This document shows, in pieces, positions 22,314-33,062 of a stretch of 64,000 nucleotides of DNA. The translations under genes were made by a program, and so were the position numbers. Source of the DNA: Phytopythium helicoides (taxonomy: Eukaryota > Oomycota > Peronosporomycetes > Pythiales > Pythiaceae); NCBI GenBank assembly GCA_024867545.1, contig JANFNE010000001.1, positions 1,364,001 to 1,428,000 on the forward strand. The letters are read 5' to 3'. A model generated the notes under the pieces. It worked only from the letters and a program-made list of their open reading frames with translations, was not told the origin of the DNA and made no database searches. Every line of letters begins with the position of its first letter. Position 1 is the first letter of the stretch.

Positions 22314-23948
22314 TCACGGCTTGATAACCTTGACGAAGAAAGACTCGGGTTGCATCGGGAGTGTCAGCGTGAACGAGTACTTGACTCGCTCGGGATTCTC
22401 GACTTCAAAGTGGAACGCGCGGAGCAGAGCAGCTGCGACCACCTTGAGCTCCAGCAGGGCGATGGCCTCTCCGAGGCAGCGGCGAGGACCAGCATTGAAC
22501 ACTGGGTATTGCGAGGCCGAGACCTGGCGAAGTCGACCGTCAACTAGCCACCGTTCTGGCTTGAACTCCTCAGCATCGACACCCCACACAGACTCCATCC
22601 GCGCCATGGCGTAAAACGCCAAGAAGACCGTCGATCCCTCCGGAATGAGCGTCTCTCCATCGATGATTACATCTTCCGCTGCGTCCTTTGTAGACGCCGG
22701 AACCGGAGGGTGGAGTCGCAGAGTCTCTCGGATCACCGCATCCAAGTAAGGTAGCGCTGCGACCTGAGCCACAGTGGGAACTACTTGATCATCTGTTCCA
22801 TCGGGGTGAGAGTCCTTGTTGTAGACTGAGGAGGAAATCGGCGGGAGCTCCTTCCGGAGCTCTTCACGGATCTTGGCTTCGACTTCAGGATGCTGGTGAA
22901 GGCGAAGGATAAGCCAACAGAGTGCCTGGGCGATGGGATCGCGACCTGCTATCATGAAGTTGACGACGGCGTCACGGAGGAACAGCGCACTCTGCTCGTA
23001 GTCGACGTCAAAGACCTCGCTCTCCTCTCCATCTCCTTGCTTCTTGGCTCCCAAGAAGAGCGTCACGATGTTCTTCTCATTCATCGCTGCGCCTTCAGCG
23101 CGCTTCGCCAATGTGTCCTGGATGATGCCAAGCACCGTGGCGTCCACAATCGATAGACAGTGGCGCAGCTCTCTCTCACTGCCGACGTTGAGCCACCGCT
23201 TGACCTTCCAGAGCCACTGCGGCTGCACGAAGCGCATGGCGATAGCGTGATGAGCTCCGTCGAATGCCAACTGAAACGGATGTTCCTCTTCGGTGTTGCT
23301 CTGCTGAGACCTCAGGCGAAGACCGAAGCCCATGTCCACGAACGCCTCCATCGTGAACCGCTGCATGACTCGGAACAGGTCGAAGCTCTTGTCTCCGCTC
23401 TTGCCAGCCAGGTCGCCGAGCAGCACGCCCGTGTGGAAGCGCATGGTGGTGGCCATGGCTTCACGCAGTGGCGGGATCACTCTTGCCGCGATCTTGCGTT
23501 GTCTCGCCCACTGGCCGCCGTCCACCGCATGGATGCCGAGCCCAAAGAGGTCGCGGAAGATGGCGCGCTGGAAGTCGCCCTTCGGGAAGCTGTCGTGGTG
23601 GGTCTGCAGCACCAGCTCCACGTCCTTCGGTCGCGAGACGACCGTGATGCGCGGCAGTCCGAACGCGATGAGCGAGAACGGAGCGCTCGACGTGTGGCGG
23701 ACGGCGTCCTGCAGCCAGTCGTGGAACCTTGGGGCGTTCCAGAGCAGGTCGACCGTGTGCACGAGTCGAACGAGCAGCGTGGGCATTGGCAGCCATCGAG
23801 GAGCGATGGACCGCCGAGGGTCGAGAGGAGCAGCAGGCTGCGCTGGCAGCTTGTGCTTCGTGGCGCTTCGAAGTGGGACGGCGAGGGCGAGCAGGGCGAC
23901 AGCTCCAGCCAGCAGCACCAACTGCGGCGGCGTCATTGGCAGCGGCAT
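22314..23948 (-). CDS. Cytochrome P450, minus-strand array copy C, intact
   Basis: 544 residues from ATG 23948 (MPLPMTPPQ), the N-terminal type shared with copy A (KHKLPAQ, one Leu fewer than B, D and E). At 23401-23430 it carries the LAGKSGDKS variant shared only with copy E, so it is a mosaic. Catalytic motifs are as in copy B, including AGRDPIAQ. An in-frame extension reaches 24143 but is not conserved. Expected in the endoplasmic reticulum membrane by its anchor. Confidence 0.92.
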   Translation of the reverse strand: MPLPMTPPQLVLLAGAVALLALAVPLRSATKHKLPAQPAAPLDPRRSIAPRWLPMPTLLVRLVHTVDLLWNAPRFHDWLQDAVRHTSSAPFSLIAFGLPRITVVSRPKDVELVLQTHHDSFPKGDFQRAIFRDLFGLGIHAVDGGQWARQRKIAARVIPPLREAMATTMRFHTGVLLGDLAGKSGDKSFDLFRVMQRFTMEAFVDMGFGLRLRSQQSNTEEEHPFQLAFDGAHHAIAMRFVQPQWLWKVKRWLNVGSERELRHCLSIVDATVLGIIQDTLAKRAEGAAMNEKNIVTLFLGAKKQGDGEESEVFDVDYEQSALFLRDAVVNFMIAGRDPIAQALCWLILRLHQHPEVEAKIREELRKELPPISSSVYNKDSHPDGTDDQVVPTVAQVAALPYLDAVIRETLRLHPPVPASTKDAAEDVIIDGETLIPEGSTVFLAFYAMARMESVWGVDAEEFKPERWLVDGRLRQVSASQYPVFNAGPRRCLGEAIALLELKVVAAALLRAFHFEVENPERVKYSFTLTLPMQPESFFVKVIKP

Positions 23949-24230
23949 CGCCACGGAGGAAGCAGCGTCAGGAGAGGCTTGGAGGGAAAAGCTGGAATGG
24001 CGTCGGGATGGCGTCGGGATGGCGTCGGGATGGATGGATCGAGTCCAGCACAGCGCGAAGAAGAGCTCCGCTGGGTGGTCGCCCACGGATCGCGCCAGAA
24101 GGCGCTTCAACGTGAGCATCATGCATGGGTCAGTGCGTCCCACTGCGCTGTGCGCATCGAGTCATTCCACACGTAACATTCGTCATAGCCACTACTTTCT
24201 CCACGCACACGCACGGCCACTCCTCATAGC

Positions 24231-24713
24231 TCAGCACTGCAGGCTGCGACCGACGGTCTTGGAGTGGCGGACGCAGCAGCCGAGGCGCTGGGCCCACTTG
24301 GCGCAGTCGGGCACGGCGCACCGCGTGCCTCCGCCGTGCGTCCTGCAGCGGCCCTTGGAGATGGCGCCCTTGTCGCACGCCGGGTGCTTGCAGCGCGCGC
24401 CACCGCCGTGCGACTTGCACACGCCTCGCGACTGCACGGGGCGGAAGCAGCCGGCCACCGTGCACAGCTTGAGCCCCTTGTGGATGACGCACTTGCTCGC
24501 TCCAACGCGCACGGCCCGCAGACAGCCCGTGACGGCGCACACCTCGTCCGGACTCGTCGCGATCTTGACGCTCAGCGGGGACAGCGAGGCGAGCGCCGTC
24601 GTGTCCGCCTCGGCTCGCAGTATTGGCGACAGCAGCGCTGGACGCGTCTCCACCTGCTGGCTCGTCGAGGCGTCTGACGTCAGCAGCATGAGCTTGAATT
24701 GCACGATGAGCAT
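24231..24713 (-). CDS. HGGG zinc-finger repeat protein, copy C
   Basis: 160 residues, near-identical to copy A (LSPILRAEADTT in place of LSPIPRAEADTT). Four C-x4-C...C-x2-H/GGG units. The same chimaeric N-terminus MLIVQFKLMLLTSD derives from the array junction. Two-Gln version of the Q tract. Confidence 0.75.
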   Translation of the reverse strand: MLIVQFKLMLLTSDASTSQQVETRPALLSPILRAEADTTALASLSPLSVKIATSPDEVCAVTGCLRAVRVGASKCVIHKGLKLCTVAGCFRPVQSRGVCKSHGGGARCKHPACDKGAISKGRCRTHGGGTRCAVPDCAKWAQRLGCCVRHSKTVGRSLQC

Positions 24714-25638
24714 CGGACGGCGCTCGTGCCGAACGAATTGGTCACGTCGTTAGCGCCGACCTGTCAGGCCATGCTGCAAGCCATTATGAGCATCGGACGA
24801 CTGCAGGCTCCAAACCATTGTTTGGAGTGCGCAAGAAAAAAAGCCTTATGTTGGTACTTTGGAAATGGAAGATTCGGCAAGATTCATGAAAAAATTCGCA
24901 CAAGTTTTATTTCAAGCGCCAACATACAATTCTACAGTGTGCCCACCAAAAAACCTCAGAATTAGCGGTTTTCGGCATAAAGATTACGAACATTCTCAAA
25001 CCAGCTAATTCTTAGCTTTTCTAGTAAAACCGCGCTGCGAGGGATAGGGAAGGGGTAGGGATTGAATCGGTCGATCAACCTTGGGCATTTTTTCGGCATA
25101 AAGATTACGCGCGCTGCGAGGGTATAGTTGAAGTGCATCGAATCAACCTTGGGCATTTTATGATTGAAGCCTCACAACGCGATTTTCCTCGCAACCACCA
25201 CCATGCATTTCGCTGCGCTTCACGCCATTGAGCCTCGCCCGGGCACCAGCAAACGTCCCGTTGGTGTCGACGACGATCTCGCCGCTCCTCGAGCAGTCTC
25301 AGCGGGAGTACGAGCGCGAGCAGAAGGAGATTGAGCAGAATGAGCTCCGGCTGCAGAGAAAGCGTCGTCATGCTCAGAGTATATAATGCAGGAAGAGTAT
25401 AACTAGTAGATGTCCCAGCTCCAGCCCCAGCAGTATATGCTGCCCCAGCTCCAGCACTAGCACAATACGATACTGCAGCAGCAGCACCACCAGTAGCAGC
25501 ACCAGCACCAGCAGCAGTAGCTCGTGCCGCACCCAGGCCAACGAGTCGATCTGCCCTAAGCCCCATACCAAGCTTCCCGTCCAGATTCAAATGAAGGCCT
25601 GCGCTAAGCTGCGCATCAAGATGCCCGATCTCCCGTTC
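24714..25638. repeat. Array spacer C-D
   Basis: Spacer copy with an extra duplicated segment (agctccagccccagcagtatatgctgcccc region, 25415-25450) shared with D-E but absent from A-B and B-C. No gene. Confidence 0.65.
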
Positions 25639-26630
25639 AGATTGGCTTTGGCATCGAAGCAACTTCGGGTCGAAAAGCGTCGGGGGACAACCTTGTCACG
25701 ATTTCTTTAGCTTGTCAGTTCCAGAAAGCGTTCGATAGCGCGCAGAGAGTGATAGTTCTTCGTTTTGTCCGCCCGGTGTGGTTCTGGAAGCTCCAGAGGT
25801 GGCTCAATGCTGGGTTAGAAAGGCAACTGAAGCTAGATTTGGCCACGATTAATACGGTCTCTGAGACAATGATCACGAGACTGCTAGAGGACCACAAAGC
25901 ATCGAGTCGAGTTACGATCGCATCGCTTTTCCTAGCCTCCAATGAGGATCCGCATAACACTGCTCACCAACAAGCGAATCGACTGGGACTTCGCGATGCT
26001 GTGGTCAACTTTATGCTGGCAGGTCGCGACACATCTGCGCAGACGCTTTCCTGGTTTTTCTATTGCCTGTCCAGACACCCAGAAGTTGAAGACAGAATCC
26101 GCAAAGAGCTTCGGCGTACTTCACCAATGCCAAGTTCGCACAACGACGGGAACGAAGCAGAATATGATCGAATATACTTGGAGGCTGCAATTCGCGAAAC
26201 ACTGCGTCTCTATCCTCCGGTTCCTTTCACAACAAAGGATGCATCAATCGACACAGTTCTCTCGGACGGAACCATTGTGCGAGCTGGAACAACCGTGGGC
26301 CTTGCATTCTACGCGATGGGTCGCGATCGGAACGTGTGGGGCAATGACGCAGACGTCTTCAAGCCTGAGCGCTGGCTTCATGAGTCCTCCGGCTCACTGA
26401 AGCTGAAGAATGTGTCGGCTTTCAAGTTCACAGCATTCAACGCAGGTCCACGAACATGCCTGGGCATGAAGCTAGCAATGCTCGAGATGAAAGCTGTAGC
26501 GGCAGCGCTGTTGAGCTCGTTTCGCTTCGAGATTGCATTGGGAAGTCAAATCTCGAAAGAATGTGAGCCAGAGTTAGGACTGACCATGCCCATTCGTGGT
26601 GGTCTTCACGTCCACCTCTTTCGATTGTAG
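25639..26630 (+). pseudogene. P450, 5'-truncated plus-strand copy D
   Basis: Same truncation point as copies B, C and E. Frame open to TAG 26630. It shares with copy E the changes AQRVIVLRF and AMGRDRN, so D and E are sisters in this part. Catalytic 3' motifs are retained. Confidence 0.88.
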
Positions 26631-26764
26631 CCGACATGGTGGTAAGCATTTAGCTGCAGTAGAGTAAGATGCAATGAATCCATTTCAAATACCAAAGGCA
26701 CTCTGACTCCAGGTGATGCCCATTCTTCGTTTCTCAACTAAGCAAAAAGAAAATGCGCCAGAGC

Positions 26765-28402
26765 TCACGGCTTGATAACCTTGACGAAGAAAGACTCGGG
26801 TTGCATCGGGAGTGTCAGCGTGAACGAGTACTTGACTCGCTCGGGATTCTCGACTTCAAAGTGGAACGCGCGGAGCAGAGCAGCTGCGACCACCTTGAGC
26901 TCCAGCAGGGCGATGGCCTCTCCGAGGCAGCGGCGAGGACCAGCATTGAACACTGGGTATTGCGAGGCCGAGACCTGGCGAAGTCGACCGTCAACTAGCC
27001 ACCGTTCTGGCTTGAACTCCTCAGCATCGACACCCCACACAGACTCCATCCGCGCCATGGCGTAAAACGCCAAGAAGACCGTCGATCCCTCCGGAATGAG
27101 CGTCTCTCCATCGATGATTACATCTTCCGCTGCGTCCTTTGTAGACGCCGGAACCGGAGGGTGGAGTCGCAGAGTCTCTCGGATCACCGCATCCAAGTAA
27201 GGTAGCGCTGCGACCTGAGCCACAGTGGGAACTACTTGATCATCTGTTCCATCGGGGTGAGAGTCCTTGTTGTAGACTGAGGAGGAAATCGGCGGGAGCT
27301 CCTTCCGGAGCTCTTCACGGATCTTGGCTTCGACTTCAGGATGCTGGTGAAGGCGAAGGATAAGCCAACAGAGTGCCTGGGCGATGGGATCGCGACCTGC
27401 GATCATGAAGTTGACGACGGCGTCACGGAGGAACAGCGCACTCTGCTCGTAGTCGACGTCAAAGACCTCGCTCTCCTCTCCATCTCCTTGCTTCTTGGCT
27501 CCCAAGAAGAGCGTCACGATGTTCTTCTCATTCATCGCTGCGCCTTCAGCGCGCTTCGCCAATGTGTCCTGGATGATGCCAAGCACCGTGGCGTCCACAA
27601 TCGATAGACAGTGGCGCAGCTCTCTCTCACTGCCGACGTTGAGCCACCGCTTGACCTTCCAGAGCCACTGCGGCTGCACGAAGCGCATGGCGATAGCGTG
27701 ATGAGCTCCGTCGAATGCCAACTGAAACGGATGTTCCTCTTCGGTATTGCTCTGCTGAGACCTCAGGCGAAGACCGAAACCCATGTCCACGAACGCCTCC
27801 ATCGTGAACCGCTGCATGACTCGGAACAGGTCGAAGCTCTTGTCTCCACTCTTGGCAGCCAGGTCTCCGAGCAGCACCCCCGTGTGGAAGCGCATGGTGG
27901 TGGCCATGGCTTCACGCAGCGGCGGGATCACTCTTGCCGCGATCTTGCGTTGTCTCGCCCACTGGCCGCCGTCCACCGCATGGATGCCGAGCCCAAAGAG
28001 GTCGCGGAAGATGGCGCGCTGGAAGTCGCCCTTGGGGAAGCTGTCGTGGTGGGTCTGCAGCACCAGCTCCACGTCCTTCGGTCGCGAGACGACTGTGATC
28101 CTCGGCAGCCCGAACGCGATGAGCGAGAATGGAGCGCTGGACGTGTGACGGACGGCGTCCTGCAGCCAGTCGTGGAACCTCGGGGCGTTCCAGAGCAGGT
28201 CGACCGTGTGCACGAGTCGAACGAGCAGCGTGGGCATCGGCAGCCATCGAGGAGCGATGGATCGCCGAGGGTCGAGAGGAGCAGCAGGCTGCGCTGGCAG
28301 CAGCTTGTGCTTCGTGGCGCTTCGAAGTGGGACGGCGAGGGCGAGCAGGGCGACAGCTCCAGCCAGCAGCACCAACTGCGGCGGCGTCATTTGCGACTGC
28401 AT
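26765..28402 (-). CDS. Cytochrome P450, minus-strand array copy D, intact
   Basis: 545 residues from ATG 28402 (MQSQMTPPQ). Near-identical to copy B; carries LAAKSGDKS and AGRDPIAQ. Anchor, C-helix, ETLR, FKPERW and FNAGPRRCLG all present. Tail-to-tail with truncated plus copy D, 134 bp apart. Confidence 0.92.
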   Translation of the reverse strand: MQSQMTPPQLVLLAGAVALLALAVPLRSATKHKLLPAQPAAPLDPRRSIAPRWLPMPTLLVRLVHTVDLLWNAPRFHDWLQDAVRHTSSAPFSLIAFGLPRITVVSRPKDVELVLQTHHDSFPKGDFQRAIFRDLFGLGIHAVDGGQWARQRKIAARVIPPLREAMATTMRFHTGVLLGDLAAKSGDKSFDLFRVMQRFTMEAFVDMGFGLRLRSQQSNTEEEHPFQLAFDGAHHAIAMRFVQPQWLWKVKRWLNVGSERELRHCLSIVDATVLGIIQDTLAKRAEGAAMNEKNIVTLFLGAKKQGDGEESEVFDVDYEQSALFLRDAVVNFMIAGRDPIAQALCWLILRLHQHPEVEAKIREELRKELPPISSSVYNKDSHPDGTDDQVVPTVAQVAALPYLDAVIRETLRLHPPVPASTKDAAEDVIIDGETLIPEGSTVFLAFYAMARMESVWGVDAEEFKPERWLVDGRLRQVSASQYPVFNAGPRRCLGEAIALLELKVVAAALLRAFHFEVENPERVKYSFTLTLPMQPESFFVKVIKP

Positions 28403-28691
28403 CGCCACGAGGCGGAGCAAGGAAGCAGCGTCTGGAGGCTTGGAGGGAAAAGCTGGAATGGCGTCGGGATGGCGTCGGGATGGCGTCGGGAAGGATGGAT
28501 CGAGTCCAGCGCAGCGAGACGAAGAGCTCCGCTGGGTGGTCACCCACGGATCGCGCCAGAAGGCGCTTCAACGTGAGCATCATGCATGGGTCAGTGCGTC
28601 CCACTGCGCTGTGCGCATCGAGTCATTCCACACGTAACATTCGTCATAGCCACTACTTTCTCCACGCACACGCACGGCCACTCCTCATAGC

Positions 28692-29171
28692 TCAGCACTG
28701 CAGGCTGCGACCGACGGTCTTGGAGTGGCGGACGCAGCAGCCGAGGCGCTGGGCCCACTTGGCGCAGTCGGGCACGGCGCACCGCGTGCCTCCGCCGTGC
28801 GTCCTGCAGCGGCCCTTGGAGATGGCGCCCTTGTCGCACGCCGGGTGCTTGCAGCGCGCGCCACCGCCGTGCGACTTGCACACGCCTCGCGACTGCACGG
28901 GGCGGAAGCAGCCGGCCACCGTGCACAGCTTGAGCCCCTTGTGGATGACGCACTTGCTCGCTCCGACGCGCACGGCCCGCAGACAGCCCGTGACGGCGCA
29001 CACCTCGTCCGGACTCGTCGCGATCTTGACGCTCAGCGGGGACAGCGAGGCGAGCGCCGTCGTGTCCGCCTCGGCTCGCGGTATTGGCGACAGCAGCGCT
29101 GGACGCGTCTCCACCTGCTGGCTCGTCGAGGCGTCTGACGTCAGCATGAGCTTGAATTGCACGATGAGCAT
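28692..29171 (-). CDS. HGGG zinc-finger repeat protein, copy D
   Basis: 159 residues, one fewer than A because an AGC triplet is lost next to the junction (KLMLTSD for KLMLLTSD). Zinc-binding units unchanged. Same chimaeric start. Confidence 0.75.
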   Translation of the reverse strand: MLIVQFKLMLTSDASTSQQVETRPALLSPIPRAEADTTALASLSPLSVKIATSPDEVCAVTGCLRAVRVGASKCVIHKGLKLCTVAGCFRPVQSRGVCKSHGGGARCKHPACDKGAISKGRCRTHGGGTRCAVPDCAKWAQRLGCCVRHSKTVGRSLQC

Positions 29172-30073
29172 CGGACGGCGCTCGTGCCGAACGAATTGGT
29201 CACGTCGTTAGCGCCGACCTGTCAGGCCATGCTGCAAGCCATTATGAGCATCGGACGACTGCAGACTTTGGAGTGCGCAAGAAAAGCCTTATGTTGGTAC
29301 TTTGGAATGGAAGATTCGGCAAGATGCATGAAAAAATTCGCACAAGTTTTATTTCAAGCGCCAACATACAATTCTACAGTGTGCCCACCAAAAAACCTCA
29401 GAATTAGCGGTTTTCGGCATAAAGATTACGATCATTCTCAAACCAGCTAATTCTTAGCTTTTCTAGTAAAACCGCGCTGCGAGGGATAGGGGAGGGGTAG
29501 GGATTGAATCGAGTCGATCAACCTTGGGCATTTTTTCGGCATAAAGATTACGCTGCGAGGGTATAGTTGAAGTGCATCGAATCAACCTTGGGCATTTTCC
29601 TTCTAGTGAAGGCTCACAACGCGATTTTCCTCGCAACCATGCATTCGCTGCGCTTCACGCCGTTGAGCCTCGCCCGGGCACCAGCAAACGTCCCGTTGGT
29701 GTCGACGACGATCTCGCCGCTCCTCGAGCATTCTCAGCGGGAGTACGAGCGCGAGCAGAAGGAGATTGAGCAGAATGAGCTCCGGCTGCAGAGAAAGAGT
29801 CGTCATGCTCAAAGTACATAATGCAGGAAGAGTATAACTAGTAGATGTCCCAGCTCCAGCCCCAGCAGTATATGCTGCCCCAGCTCCAGCACTAGCACAA
29901 TACGATACTGCAGCAGCAGCACCACCAGTAGCAGCACCAGCACCAGCAGCAGTAGCTCGTGCCGCACCCAGGCCAACGAGTCGATCTGCCCTAAGCCCCA
30001 TACCAAGCTTCCCGTCCAGATTCAAATGAAGGCCTGCGCTAAGCTGCGCATCAAGATGCCCGATCTCCCGTTC
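29172..30073. repeat. Array spacer D-E
   Basis: Spacer copy with several small deletions relative to the others (for example near 29262-29290 and 29640). Open frame 29567-29821 corresponds to the coiled-coil-like fragment seen in B-C. No gene. Confidence 0.6.
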
Positions 30074-31065
30074 AGATTGGCTTTGGCATCGAAGCAACTT
30101 CGGGTCGAAAAGCGTCGGGGGACAACCTTGTCACGATTTCTTTAGCTTGTCAGTTCCAGAAAGCGTTCGATAGCGCGCAGAGAGTGATAGTTCTTCGTTT
30201 TGTCCGCCCGGTGTGGTTCTGGAAGCTCCAGAGGTGGCTCAATGCTGGGTTAGAAAGGCAACTGAAGCTAGATTTGGCCACGATTAATACGGTCTCTGAG
30301 ACAATGATCACGAGACTGCTAGAGGACCACAAAGCATCGAGTCGAGTTACGATCGCATCGCTTTTCCTAGCCTCCAATGAGGATCCGCATAACACTGCTC
30401 ACCAACAAGCGAATCGACTGGGACTTCGCGATGCTGTGGTCAACTTTATGCTGGCAGGTCGCGACACATCTGCGCAGACGCTTTCCTGGTTTTTCTATTG
30501 CCTGTCCAGACACCCAGAAGTTGAAGACAGAATCCGCAAAGAGCTTCGGCGTACTTCACCAATGCCAAGTTCGCACAACGACGGGAACGAAGCAGAATAT
30601 GATCGAATATACTTGGAGGCTGCAATTCGCGAAACACTGCGTCTCTATCCTCCGGTTCCTTTCACAACAAAGGATGCATCAATCGACACAGTTCTCTCGG
30701 ACGGAACCATTGTGCGAGCTGGAACAACCGTGGGCCTTGCATTCTACGCGATGGGTCGCGATCGGAACGTGTGGGGCAATGACGCAGACGTCTTCAAGCC
30801 TGAGCGCTGGCTTCATGAGTCCTCCGGCTCACTGAAGCTGAAGAATGTGTCGGCTTTCAAGTTCACAGCATTCAACGCAGGTCCACGAACATGCCTGGGC
30901 ATGAAGCTAGCAATGCTCGAGATGAAAGCTGTAGCGGCAGCGCTGTTGAGCTCGTTTCGCTTCGAGATTGCACTGGGAAGTCAAATCTCGAAAGAATGTG
31001 AGCCAGAGTTAGGACTGACCATGCCCATTCGTGGTGGTCTTCACGTCCACCTCTTTCGATTGTAG
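30074..31065 (+). pseudogene. P450, 5'-truncated plus-strand copy E
   Basis: Same truncation as B-D; sister to copy D. The gap to the minus-strand P450 is 59 bp rather than 133: a 74-bp deletion lies between short GGTG direct repeats just after the stop codon. Confidence 0.88.
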
Positions 31066-31124
31066 CCGACATGGTGATGCCCATTCTTCGTTTCTCAACT
31101 AGCAAAAAGAAGATGCGCCAGAGC

Positions 31125-32762
31125 TCACGGCTTGATAACCTTGACGAAGAAAGACTCGGGTTGCATCGGGAGTGTCAGCGTGAACGAGTACTTGACTCGC
31201 TCGGGATTCTCGACTTCAAAGTGGAACGCGCGGAGCAGAGCAGCTGCGACCACCTTGAGCTCCAGCAGGGCGATGGCCTCTCCGAGGCAGCGGCGAGGAC
31301 CAGCATTGAACACTGGGTATTGCGAGGCCGAGACCTGGCGAAGTCGACCGTCAACTAGCCACCGTTCTGGCTTGAACTCCTCAGCATCGACACCCCACAT
31401 AGACTCCATCCGCGCCATGGCGTAAAACGCCAAGAAGACCGTCGATCCCTCCGGAATGAGCGTCTCTCCATCGATGATTACATCTTCCGCTGCGTCCTTT
31501 GTAGACGCCGGAACCGGAGGGTGGAGTCGCAGAGTCTCTCGGATCACCGCATCCAAGAAAGGTAGCGCTGCGACCTGAGCCACAGTGGGGACAACTTGGT
31601 CGTCTGTTCCATCGGGGTGAGCGTTCTTGTTGTAGACCGAGGAGGAAATCGGCGGGAGCTCTTTGCGGAGCTCTTCGCGGATCTTGGCTTCGACTTGAGG
31701 ATGCTGGTGAAGGCGAAGGATGAGCCAACAGAGTGCCTGGGCGATGGGATCGCGACCTGCGATCATGAAGTTGACGACGGCGTCACGGAGGAACAGCGCA
31801 CTCTGCTCGTAGTCGACGTCAAAGACCTCGCTCTCCTCGCCATCTCCTTGCTTCTTGGCTCTCAAGAAGAGCGTCACAATGTTCTTCTCGTTCATCGCTG
31901 CTCCTTCAGCGTGCTTCGCCAATGTGTCCTGGATGATGTCAAGCACCGTGGCGTCCACAATCGATAGGCAGTGGCGCAGCTCTCTCTCACTGCCGACGTT
32001 GAGCCATCGCTTGACCTTCCAGAGCCACTGCGGCTGCACGAAGCGCATGGCGATGGCGTGATGAGCTCCGTCGAATGCCAACTGAAACGGATGCTCCTCG
32101 TCGGTGTTGCTCTGCTGAGACCTCAGGCGAAGACCGAAGCCCATGTCCACGAACGCCTCCATCGTGAACCGCTGCATGACTCGGAACAGGTCGAAGCTCT
32201 TGTCTCCGCTCTTGCCAGCCAGGTCGCCGAGCAGCACGCCCGTGTGGAAGCGCATGGTGGTGGCCATGGCTTCACGCAGCGGCGGGATCACTCTTGCCGC
32301 GATCTTGCGTTGTCTCGCCCACTGACCGCCGTCCACCGCATGGATACCGAGCCCAAAGAGGTCGCGGAAGATGGCGCGCTGGAAGTCGCCCTTCGGGAAG
32401 CTGTCGTGGTGGGTCTGCAGCACCAGCTCCACGTCCTTCGGTCGCGAGACGACTGTGATCCTCGGCAGCCCGAACGCGATGAGCGAGAATGGAGCGCTGG
32501 ACGTGTGACGGACGGCGTCCTGCAGCCAGTCGTGGAACCTCGGGGCGTTCCAGAGCAGGTCGACCGTGTGCACGAGTCGAACGAGCAGCGTGGGCATCGG
32601 CAGCCATCGAGGAGCGATGGATCGCCGAGGGTCGAGAGGAGCAGCAGGCTGCGCTGGCAGCAGCTTGTGCTTCGTGGCGCTTCGAAGTGGGACGGCGAGG
32701 GCGAGCAGGGCGACAGCTCCAGCCAGCAGCACCAACTGCGGCGGCGTCATTTGCGACTGCAT
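31125..32762 (-). CDS. Cytochrome P450, minus-strand array copy E, most diverged intact copy
   Basis: 545 residues from ATG 32762 (MQSQMTPPQ). It has the most amino-acid differences among the five (NKNAHPDGTDDQ, LRAKKQ, KHAEGAA, TVLDIIQ, ESMWGVD). It shares LAGKSGDKS with copy C. AGRDPIAQ, ETLR, FKPERW and FNAGPRRCLG are conserved. Being next to single-copy flank, it may be the oldest position of this gene. Confidence 0.92.
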   Translation of the reverse strand: MQSQMTPPQLVLLAGAVALLALAVPLRSATKHKLLPAQPAAPLDPRRSIAPRWLPMPTLLVRLVHTVDLLWNAPRFHDWLQDAVRHTSSAPFSLIAFGLPRITVVSRPKDVELVLQTHHDSFPKGDFQRAIFRDLFGLGIHAVDGGQWARQRKIAARVIPPLREAMATTMRFHTGVLLGDLAGKSGDKSFDLFRVMQRFTMEAFVDMGFGLRLRSQQSNTDEEHPFQLAFDGAHHAIAMRFVQPQWLWKVKRWLNVGSERELRHCLSIVDATVLDIIQDTLAKHAEGAAMNEKNIVTLFLRAKKQGDGEESEVFDVDYEQSALFLRDAVVNFMIAGRDPIAQALCWLILRLHQHPQVEAKIREELRKELPPISSSVYNKNAHPDGTDDQVVPTVAQVAALPFLDAVIRETLRLHPPVPASTKDAAEDVIIDGETLIPEGSTVFLAFYAMARMESMWGVDAEEFKPERWLVDGRLRQVSASQYPVFNAGPRRCLGEAIALLELKVVAAALLRAFHFEVENPERVKYSFTLTLPMQPESFFVKVIKP

Positions 32763-32818
32763 CGCCACGAGGCGGAGCAAGGAAGCAGCGTCTGGAGGCT
32801 TGGAGGGAAAAGCTGGAA

Positions 32819-32862
32819 TGGCGTCGGGATGGCGTCGGGATGGCGTCGGGATGGCGTCGGGA
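32819..32862. repeat. 11-bp minisatellite, unit E, four copies
   Basis: Four copies of tggcgtcggga against three in the other units. Confidence 0.75.
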
Positions 32863-33062
32863 AGGATGGATCGAGTCCAGCGCAGCGAGACGAAGAGCTC
32901 CGCTGGGTGGTCACCCACGGATCGCGCCAGAAGGCGCTACAACGTGAGCATCATGCATGGGTCAGTGCGTCCCACTGCGCTGTGCGCATCGAGTCATTCC
33001 ACACGTAACATTCGTCATAGCCACTACTTTCTCCACGCACACGCACGGCCACTCCTCATAGC

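Noticed and set aside
23332..24753. 473-codon plus-strand ORF across the P450/zinc-finger copy C, and similar long ones at 19214-20539, 28129-29211 and 32566-33534
   Set aside because: They lie antisense to the conserved P450 and zinc-finger genes, change frame-related sequence between units, and owe their length to GC-rich codon use on the other strand.
25374..25571. Leu/Val-rich 65-codon minus-strand ORF in spacers, looking like a membrane peptide
   Set aside because: Product of the CAG/CCAG-rich spacer read in one frame; disrupted in other units.
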